Shown one piece after another: positions 41,226 through 48,081 of a stretch of DNA of 64,000 nt (positions are counted from its first letter, which is position 1; each line of letters opens with the position of its first letter). The notes under the pieces were generated by a model. The model was not told the origin of the DNA and made no database searches. It worked only from the letters and a program-made list of their open reading frames with translations. This DNA is from Paenibacillus sp. FSL H8-0537 (lineage in GTDB: Bacteria; Bacillota; Bacilli; Paenibacillales; Paenibacillaceae), in assembly GCF_038051995.1 (NCBI RefSeq), contig NZ_CP150290.1, positions 483,501 to 547,500 of the forward strand, written 5' to 3'. The translations under genes were made by a program, and so were the position numbers.

Positions 41226-43567
41226 GAAGCTTCAAATGGCTGCTTGTATGGATGGTTGTGTGTTATGCAGCACTGCCTGCAGCGGCATGGGCGAAGGATA
41301 CCGATAAAGTCGGCAAGCTGACGGCTGTTTCGGGCAAAGCCGAGGTGAAGAAGGGCGGCGGCACAAAAAGCTTCAATGCGTTTAAGGGCATGGCTATTAC
41401 GCAGGGGGATACGATCAAGACGGGAAGCAATGGCAAAGTCAGCATGGACCTCGACAGCGACAAGGAAGTGACGATTGGAGCGAACACGACGCTGCTCATC
41501 AGTGAGCTGGTCAAAAGCGCCAGCGCGCTTGGCGGCAAGACGAAGCTGACGCTCCAGAATGGTTCAGTCATTATTCAGGTGAAGAAGAAGCTCACCGGCG
41601 ATTCCCGCTTTGAAATCGAGACGCCGACAGCGACAATGGGCGTTATGGGCACTAAATTCGCTGTTTCGTATGAGCAGGACAACAGCTATGTCGGCGTGCT
41701 CGAAGGTGTCGTAAACGTCACCGGAGAGGATGGCGAGCGAATCGCGGCGCTTTTGGCGAATGAGCAGATCGAGCTGAATCAAGCAGGCGAAGGCGCGAAA
41801 GGGCCGCTTGTGCTGGGCGATCTGCCGCTCGTTGCGCTGGAGAAGCTGCTGGAGGAGCTGGAGCAGGCTGCTGATACGGAAGCCAATGCGGCGCTCAAGC
41901 AGCAAATAAGCGAGCTCGTGAAGCAAAAACAGGCGGATCTGGAGAAGGCGGAAGAAGCGGCAGGGCAGCCTTACAGCAAACCGACTATTGTATATGGTCA
42001 GCCCGCTTCTAGTGTGCCCGCGAGCAGTGGAGGAAACAGTGGTTCTGGTTCGGGCGGAAGCACGCCAACGCCGACACCTGCCGTGACACCAACACCAGAA
42101 GCCACACCAACGCCTACTGCTACGGCAACACCAGATGTGACGCCAACACCAGTGCCGACGGAAACCCCGACACCGACACCAGTCGTGTATGAAGGGGCGC
42201 CAGAGGCAGATACGTCTGCTTTTTACAGCAATCTATATCATTATTTTATAAATAGCACGACGATCGTTATTCCTTTCACGACGCCGCTTGCCTTCAATGA
42301 GCAGGAGGATGATCCGAATCGGACGCTTTTGGACGGCGTAATATTTGCAATCAATGATCCGGAGTTTTTCTGGGAAGCCCGAAGTGCAACGATAGACGGC
42401 AAAAATTTGGTTATCCAATTATCCAATGAGCTTCCGCTCAATTCCAGACTGTATATATCTGTACGTGGCGATTATTTGAAAAATGCTCAAACAGGTGAAG
42501 TGCAGGCGGACTTTACCGAGCTTGGTCGGGATGGCAATGATATTGATTTTAAGCCAGCGCTTAACCAAACAGACCTTCGTTATGTACAAAACTTGACCGA
42601 AACGACTGACTTGGATGATATATTCGTCTATCATCTCGGCTATAGCAATGCCACTATGACAATGACTTTGGCAAGTGCAGAAGGCCCAGTGGCTTTTGAT
42701 TCCGAGGTGGCGTATTACACTCAAATGAGCGGGGAAAATCATTTCACCTTCACCATTAATAATCAATGGCTCGAAACTTTGGATGCAGCAGCAGCGCCTT
42801 ATACGTTGTCGGTTAAGCTGGATTTGGAAGGCGAAGAGATTGCAGATTTGAACATGAACATTATGGTGGAGGATTCTCGCGACCTGCCTTATTTTGACGA
42901 GGAGGCCTTCGATAGCGATAGAGATCTTTATATTAAAAATGACCATACGTTTGTGCTGCCTTTCACGACAGCGATTATTTACAATGAGCAGGCCTTTCCT
43001 AATCAGGGACTCGTACAGCAAGTAGAGTTCAGGCTCTATGACGAGCAAGGAGATCGAAGCAGGAGGCTGCCGATCGAATATGTCGAAATATCAGGCAAGG
43101 AGCTGTCGATCTATTTGGCTGAAGCTGTCCCTAGAGGCACGAGGATTTTAGTAACGATTGCCGGAAACAGCTTGAAAAACCCGGAAAAGGACAAAGTTCA
43201 GCCGAATATGCTGAAAACGACTGAGCGCACTTTCTTTAACGTATCGTGGAGTCCGGGATATGTAAAGCATATCAAAGATAGCAGCATGCCGAATCCCCCT
43301 GTTACTCGAATCAATACGATGGGTGATGACTTAGGGGAGGTGCGAATTTACGGTGGATCGGAGATCGGATCGAGAATCGTGGATGCAGCGGATTATACGA
43401 TTGAACAGGAGCCGGGCAGAGGTCCGACGATTACGCTAACAGAAGCCTTTTATAATCGCTTGGATGTGGGAAGCCATTTCGTTGAAGTCCTTATTATGCA
43501 AAATGGGAAAGAAGTCAGCTCAGCACTCATTGAAATTTTGATTTTGCCGGCACGAATATTGGGCTAA
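41222..43567 (+). CDS. Secreted FecR-domain protein with repeat domains
   Basis: 781 aa; ATG 41222 overlaps the cyclase stop (ATGA) and has GGAGGG upstream. A signal peptide ends near AAAWA (about residue 22). The FecR domain (about 28-180) contains GDTIKTGSNGKVSMDLDSDK and PTATMGVMGTKFAVSY. After a helical stretch and a Pro-Thr linker (about 270-325, repeated PTPT) come two similar domains, about 340-430 and 570-662, sharing IPFTTPLAFNEQ/LPFTTAIIYNEQ and GDYLKN/GNSLKN. The layout suggests a cell-surface protein; FecR here is probably a structural module, as no sigma factor is near. Confidence 0.82.
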   Translation: MRSFKWLLVWMVVCYAALPAAAWAKDTDKVGKLTAVSGKAEVKKGGGTKSFNAFKGMAITQGDTIKTGSNGKVSMDLDSDKEVTIGANTTLLISELVKSASALGGKTKLTLQNGSVIIQVKKKLTGDSRFEIETPTATMGVMGTKFAVSYEQDNSYVGVLEGVVNVTGEDGERIAALLANEQIELNQAGEGAKGPLVLGDLPLVALEKLLEELEQAADTEANAALKQQISELVKQKQADLEKAEEAAGQPYSKPTIVYGQPASSVPASSGGNSGSGSGGSTPTPTPAVTPTPEATPTPTATATPDVTPTPVPTETPTPTPVVYEGAPEADTSAFYSNLYHYFINSTTIVIPFTTPLAFNEQEDDPNRTLLDGVIFAINDPEFFWEARSATIDGKNLVIQLSNELPLNSRLYISVRGDYLKNAQTGEVQADFTELGRDGNDIDFKPALNQTDLRYVQNLTETTDLDDIFVYHLGYSNATMTMTLASAEGPVAFDSEVAYYTQMSGENHFTFTINNQWLETLDAAAAPYTLSVKLDLEGEEIADLNMNIMVEDSRDLPYFDEEAFDSDRDLYIKNDHTFVLPFTTAIIYNEQAFPNQGLVQQVEFRLYDEQGDRSRRLPIEYVEISGKELSIYLAEAVPRGTRILVTIAGNSLKNPEKDKVQPNMLKTTERTFFNVSWSPGYVKHIKDSSMPNPPVTRINTMGDDLGEVRIYGGSEIGSRIVDAADYTIEQEPGRGPTITLTEAFYNRLDVGSHFVEVLIMQNGKEVSSALIEILILPARILG

Positions 43568-43583
43568 AGGGAGTGGAAATCCA

Positions 43584-45089
43584 ATGAACAAAAAAGGAAT
43601 GCTGCTAGCATTCGGTGCGCTGCTGGTCACATCGCTGCTGCCGCAAGGAGGCATAGCCACGGCCGCTGGGGCAGCCCCGGGCGCAACAGCCAGAGCTGGA
43701 ACAGCTATGGAATGGTCAGTCGCGGAGGCGACAGCTGCCGCTGTAACCTATGAGCTGCAAGGCTTGAGGCAGCCATGGGGCTTGACGGCAGCAGCGAGCG
43801 GGGAGGAGCTGCTTGTCGTGAGTTCGGGCAGCCATAACATCGGCCGCTGGAACGGTGCTGCGGGTAAAATCAGTGCTGCCGCAGGCAGCGGAGCAGCAGG
43901 GTATGTGGATGGGGAAGCGGCGGCAGCTGCATTCCGCACGCCTTCTTTTGCTGCTACGGATGCGAAGGGCAATGTGTACATTAGCGATACAGACAACCAT
44001 GCTATTCGCAAATTTGCGGGTGGCAAGCTGACGACGCTGGCAGGAAACGGAGAAGCTGGCTACATGGATGGCGAGCAGAGCAAGGCGCGTTTTAACTCGC
44101 CAACGGGTATTGCGGTTGATACTGAGGGCAGCGTTTATGTGGCCGATACGCTTAATCATGTTATTCGCCGGATTACGCCGGAAGGTGTCGTATCGACATT
44201 TGCTGGACAGGCGCCTTCAGGAGAAACAGGTGATTATGTAGATGGGACGGCAGCGCAGGCGCGGTTTAATGAGCCTACAGGGCTTGCTTTTGACGAAGCG
44301 GGGCGCCTTTTTGTTGCAGATAGTGGAAATCATGTCATTAGGGTAATAGATAAAGGAGAGGTCGCGACGCTTGCGGGGCAAAAGACAGCAGTCGATCCTT
44401 TGACCGGCTATCGGATGGGAGGCTATCAAAACGGAGCTGCTGCTGATGCACGCTTCAATCGCCCGCGTGGGCTTGCTTATGCAGATGGCGTCCTGTTCGT
44501 GGCGGACAGTCTCAATCACCGGGTTCGCGCTGTGACGGCGAACGGCCGAGTGGTAACACTGGCTGGAAACAATGCGGCTGGCGACCAGATCGGCACAGCT
44601 GAGCAGACGCAGTTCAATCAGCCTTCGGGGCTGTTTTACCGCTCAGGAAAGCTGTATATTTCCGATCCGCCGAATGGCAATGTGAAGGCGCTAGCGGTTA
44701 ATCCGGCTCAATTGCAGCCTGTGCGAAATGCGGAGGATCTATTGTCTGGCATTGATTTGTTGCCTGCGGGCGCAGCTGTACAGCTGTGGCTGGACGGCAA
44801 GCAGCTGACGAGCGGTCCTGCACCTTACACGCGCGAGAATAAGGTGTATCTCCCGGTGCGAAGCGTATTTTCAGCATGGGGCGCTGAGCTGAATTGGCAT
44901 GCCGCATCGAAAACCGCCAAGCTGCATAAAGGCGATTGGTCACTGAGCCTTAAGCCGGATTCCAAGGGCAAAGTTGTCATAACGAGAGGCGCGCTTTATA
45001 TCGAGGCCAGCCACTTGGAGAGCTTAACTTCATTCCTTGCCGTCTATGACACCGAATATCGCGCTGCTGTCCTAGACAGCGGGCAATAA
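43584..45089 (+). CDS. Secreted NHL-repeat protein with C-terminal stalk domain
   Basis: 501 aa. A signal peptide ends near IATAAG (about residue 28). Residues 55-375 are five or six NHL-type beta-propeller blades, each with NVYISDTDNHAIRKF or VYVADTLNHVIRRI and ARFNSPTGIAVD-like turns. The last 100 residues match the copper-amine-oxidase-N/stalk domain common in Paenibacillus surface proteins (KVYLPVRSVFSAWGAELNWH). GGGAG upstream, 16 nt after the FecR gene, so probably the third gene of that operon. A ligand-binding propeller on a stalk is inferred. Confidence 0.85.
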   Translation: MNKKGMLLAFGALLVTSLLPQGGIATAAGAAPGATARAGTAMEWSVAEATAAAVTYELQGLRQPWGLTAAASGEELLVVSSGSHNIGRWNGAAGKISAAAGSGAAGYVDGEAAAAAFRTPSFAATDAKGNVYISDTDNHAIRKFAGGKLTTLAGNGEAGYMDGEQSKARFNSPTGIAVDTEGSVYVADTLNHVIRRITPEGVVSTFAGQAPSGETGDYVDGTAAQARFNEPTGLAFDEAGRLFVADSGNHVIRVIDKGEVATLAGQKTAVDPLTGYRMGGYQNGAAADARFNRPRGLAYADGVLFVADSLNHRVRAVTANGRVVTLAGNNAAGDQIGTAEQTQFNQPSGLFYRSGKLYISDPPNGNVKALAVNPAQLQPVRNAEDLLSGIDLLPAGAAVQLWLDGKQLTSGPAPYTRENKVYLPVRSVFSAWGAELNWHAASKTAKLHKGDWSLSLKPDSKGKVVITRGALYIEASHLESLTSFLAVYDTEYRAAVLDSGQ

Positions 45090-45170
45090 TAGGACGTTTT
45101 TTATTTGGGAAGTTAAGCGTCGTATGATATGATTATAAGAAATGTGAAGCTACTTTTGGAGGGAACACTC

Positions 45171-45977
45171 ATTACTAACGTCGTCCTTAATGATGCTATG
45201 ACCATGCTGCAGCAAACAAGCCGGACTTTTTATATTCCTATCAGTCGTCTCGAGCCCGGCTTGAAGGAAGCTGTAGCAGCTGCATATCTGTGTATGCGGG
45301 CTATTGATGAAATAGAGGATCATAACGACATCTCAGACCAATTGAAAGTCAAGCTGCTCGTCGGAATGGAAGAAGCTTTCCAGTCTCCTGACGTGACAGC
45401 CGCCACACAGAAGCTATTGTCCCCTTATGACGATGTATTGCCAGCTGTATCGATGCGGGTAAATGAATGGGCGGAGCTGTGTCCGTCGACTGTTGCCCAC
45501 ACCATCTATCGCTATATCGCGATGATGTCGAAGCAAATGGCAGAATGGGTGGAGAAAGGCTGGCATATCCATACGGAGGAGGATCTCGACCGTTATACAT
45601 ACAGCGTAGCTGGAATGGTAGGCGAGATGCTGTCGGAAATCTGGTTATGGTTTGATGGAACGAAGTCGGATACGGTGAAGGCGGTCGCTTTTGGCCGTGG
45701 GCTGCAAGCCGTCAATATTCTTCGCAACCGCGATGAGGATTTGGAACGGGGCGTGGACTTTTACCCGGATGGCTGGGGGCCTAAGGAAATGCTGGCGTAT
45801 ACGCGCCGCAATCTGAAGGTAGCGGATGCTTATATCGCGGATCTGAAGAAGGGTCCTGCGCTTAGCTTCTGTAAAATCCCGCTCACGCTGGCTCATGCTA
45901 CCGTGAACCTCATTGCTGCTGGGGGCAACAAGCTCACGCGCGATGCGGTGCTTAAGCTGGTTAACCGATTGAACTAG
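45171..45977 (+). CDS. Squalene/phytoene synthase family protein, probable ATT start
   Basis: 268 aa if translation begins at ATT 45171, which has GGAGGG 7 nt upstream and yields (M)TNVVLNDAMTMLQQTSRTF, where homologues usually begin. No ATG fits: the ATG at 45129 lacks a site and the next in-frame ATG at 45219 would cut into the domain. The two Asp-rich motifs are DEIED (46-50) and NRDEDLERGVDFYP, which bind the Mg-diphosphate of the isoprenoid substrate. Such enzymes join two prenyl diphosphates head to head. No carotenoid or hopanoid genes are near, so the product is unknown. Confidence 0.83.
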   Translation: MTNVVLNDAMTMLQQTSRTFYIPISRLEPGLKEAVAAAYLCMRAIDEIEDHNDISDQLKVKLLVGMEEAFQSPDVTAATQKLLSPYDDVLPAVSMRVNEWAELCPSTVAHTIYRYIAMMSKQMAEWVEKGWHIHTEEDLDRYTYSVAGMVGEMLSEIWLWFDGTKSDTVKAVAFGRGLQAVNILRNRDEDLERGVDFYPDGWGPKEMLAYTRRNLKVADAYIADLKKGPALSFCKIPLTLAHATVNLIAAGGNKLTRDAVLKLVNRLN

Positions 45978-46002
45978 CTGCCGATTGGACAGGAGGGCGC
46001 TC

Positions 46003-46060
46003 ATAACCCGCAGGGATAACGACTTTGCTCGTAAAGCCGCTATCCCTGCGGGTTATTTGT
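46003..46060. terminator. Terminator between convergent genes
   Basis: A 16-bp stem, ATAACCCGCAGGGATA / TATCCCTGCGGGTTAT, with T-rich flank (TTGTTATG) on the + side. Confidence 0.8.
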
Positions 46061-46117
46061 TATGTTTGCATACATTCTGTATGCGTTGTATACCGTTTAC
46101 CTTATCCTTTATTGCGC

Positions 46118-46531
46118 TTAAAGCGTCTGATTAATCACAATCGACAGCTTGTAATTGGCATGCTCGTTCAGGTCAGTGAGAAACTGGTCGAGCGCGGCAT
46201 TGGATGGAAAGCGGCATTCCATCATGTAGCAGGTTTCCCCGCTCGTTTTGTAATGATGGAGGATGACCGTCTGCTGCTGTACAAATGCCAAATAAGGCCC
46301 ATGATACAGCCCGCGTATGTAAACGTGGATGAAAGCATGGACAGCAAGTCCAGCCTTCTCCTGATTGAAACGAATCGTATATCCCTCGATAAATCCCTCC
46401 TCCTCCAGCCGGCTGACACGATTTGCAGCGGCCTGACCGGTCAAATGAACGAGCTGGCCAAGCTCCTTCATCGAGATACGGCCATTTTTCGACAGCTCTT
46501 CAATAATGCGTTTATCCGTATGATCCAGCAT
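46118..46531 (-). CDS. Lrp/AsnC family transcriptional regulator
   Basis: 137 aa from ATG 46531 (GAGG 9 nt upstream; a TTG three codons earlier is less likely). The N-terminal HTH reads LDHTDKRIIEELSKNGRISM then LGQLVHLTGQAAANRVSRLE, typical of Lrp/AsnC, and GFIEGYTIRFNQEKAGL links to the ligand-binding RAM domain. It is divergent from the MBL-fold gene and may control it. The ligand is probably an amino acid or small metabolite, unknown here. Confidence 0.93.
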   Translation of the reverse strand: MLDHTDKRIIEELSKNGRISMKELGQLVHLTGQAAANRVSRLEEEGFIEGYTIRFNQEKAGLAVHAFIHVYIRGLYHGPYLAFVQQQTVILHHYKTSGETCYMMECRFPSNAALDQFLTDLNEHANYKLSIVINQTL

Positions 46532-46649
46532 AAGCGACAACCTCTTTCAAAAATCAAGTATTTGGTGCAATTTAAATGATTGCTGCTATGTTCATGCCAT
46601 TTCTTTGATAGTAACCTATTAAAGAGCAACAATAAAGGAGGAGCAGCAT

Positions 46650-47408
46650 ATGCAAATTACCCAAGTCCGCAATGCAACTTTGAAAATAAACTACGGTGGC
46701 CTGAGCTTTTTGATCGATCCTTTTTTGGCGCCAAAGGGCACTTATCCGCCGATCCCCAATACAGCTAACCAGGAGCAGTCTAATCCGACAGTCGAGCTGC
46801 CCTTTCCAGCAGAGCAGCTGCTCCCTGTAGATGCGGTCATTGTCACGCATTTGCATATTGATCATTTTGATCAGGCGGCGATTGAGCTGCTGCCGAAGGA
46901 TATACTGATTTTTGCCCAAAATGAGCAGGATGCGGAAGCCATTCGTGAAAAAGGCTTTGAGCAGGTACAGCTGTTTACGCCATCGGCGCAGCTTGGGGAA
47001 GTGAGCCTCAGCCGAACCTATGGACGGCACGGAACAGGGGAAATCGGCGAGCAAATGGGCGAGGTGTCGGGGATTGTTTTTCAGCATACGCAGGAACAGA
47101 CGCTTTATGTGGCTGGCGATACGATTTGGTGCGAGGAGACGGGGGCGGCAATCGATAGCTATGAGCCGTCGGTCATCGTCGTAAATGGAGGCGCGGCCCG
47201 CTTTTTGCAAGGCGATCCAATCCTTATGACGAAGGAAGATATTTATGCCACGCATCTTGCGGCGCCGCAGGCGGTCATCCTCTCCTCCCATATGGAGGCG
47301 GTCAATCATTGCATGCTGTCTAGAGCTGATTTGCGCGAATATGCAGCCAGCAAAGGGCTCAGCGGCGTAATCCTTGCGCCAGAGGACGGCGAGACGATTA
47401 CGAGATAA
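46650..47408 (+). CDS. MBL-fold metallo-hydrolase (UlaG-like)
   Basis: 252 aa; AAAGGAGGAG upstream of ATG 46650. The metallo-beta-lactamase signature HLHIDH is at residues 67-72, with LIDPFL near 21 and further ligands in YGRHGTGE and VAGDTIW. This belongs to the UlaG/YycJ-like branch; substrates in this group are varied and unknown here. Divergent from the Lrp/AsnC regulator and ended by a strong terminator. Confidence 0.88.
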   Translation: MQITQVRNATLKINYGGLSFLIDPFLAPKGTYPPIPNTANQEQSNPTVELPFPAEQLLPVDAVIVTHLHIDHFDQAAIELLPKDILIFAQNEQDAEAIREKGFEQVQLFTPSAQLGEVSLSRTYGRHGTGEIGEQMGEVSGIVFQHTQEQTLYVAGDTIWCEETGAAIDSYEPSVIVVNGGAARFLQGDPILMTKEDIYATHLAAPQAVILSSHMEAVNHCMLSRADLREYAASKGLSGVILAPEDGETITR

Positions 47409-47427
47409 TCATATGGTTCATGAAGTC

Positions 47428-47478
47428 GAAAAAATCTCCAGCCTCGCTTTAACAGCGGCCGGCTGGAGATTTTTTAGT
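47428..47478 (+). terminator. Terminator after the MBL-fold gene
   Basis: AAAAAATCTCCAGCC pairs with GGCTGGAGATTTTTT; T6 on the + strand and A6 on the left make it bidirectional. Confidence 0.92.
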
Positions 47479-47528
47479 TGTTCTTATTGATTGCTAGCTG
47501 TTTAGTACGGCTGTGCAGTCTGCACGCT

Positions 47529-47888
47529 CTACGTAAACAGTACAAGCAGCAGCGTAATTAGCGCAGGCAGACCCTGCATAACCAAGATGGAGCGCTTGGT
47601 AGTGAGGCCGCCGTACAAAGCAGCAACGAGCACGCAAATGAGGAAAAACAGCTGAATTTGATAGCCGAAATCGGCATTCGGATGCACAAGGCCCCAGACA
47701 AGGCCAGCGGCCAGAAAACCGTTGTATAATCCTTGATTGGCGGCGAGCGACTTGGTTTGCTGGGCAAACTCTGGCGTAGTGTTGAATGTTTTGCGCGTCC
47801 GAGGTTTCGTCCACAGGAACATTTCCATAACCAATATGTACAAATGCTCGGCAGCCACAAGGCCGACGAATATTGCAGCTAACATCAT
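47529..47888 (-). CDS. DUF1304 membrane protein
   Basis: 119 aa with four hydrophobic segments. The conserved N-terminus AAEHLYILVMEMFLWT and the central NQGLYNGFLAAGLVWG are the DUF1304 pattern. AGGAGG lies 4 nt before ATG 47888 and 7 nt before ATG 47885, so either could be used. Function unknown in the family. Confidence 0.9.
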   Translation of the reverse strand: MMLAAIFVGLVAAEHLYILVMEMFLWTKPRTRKTFNTTPEFAQQTKSLAANQGLYNGFLAAGLVWGLVHPNADFGYQIQLFFLICVLVAALYGGLTTKRSILVMQGLPALITLLLVLFT

Positions 47889-48081
47889 ATACCCTCCTGA
47901 ATAAATTCAAATATTGGAAAAAAACTTCCCTACTCATCTTACTCCTAACCTCTCCTATAATCAAGCGCAGACTATGATTTTACGCTATCTTCGCATGACT
48001 GGATTTGACAGTCCTGTGAGCAGGTGATACGTTGGGTAGACGATAGCATAAGGTCAGATGGACGAGGTAGGTAGGACACAG

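Noticed and set aside
41222-43567. FecR-type anti-sigma regulator role
   Set aside because: The protein is secreted, carries surface-type domains and has no ECF sigma factor or TonB receptor gene near it.
47980-48050. GCTATC/GATAGC inverted repeat as an operator of the AraC-GH39 gene
   Set aside because: Only 6-7 bp arms about 60 bp apart; expected by chance in a region of this size.
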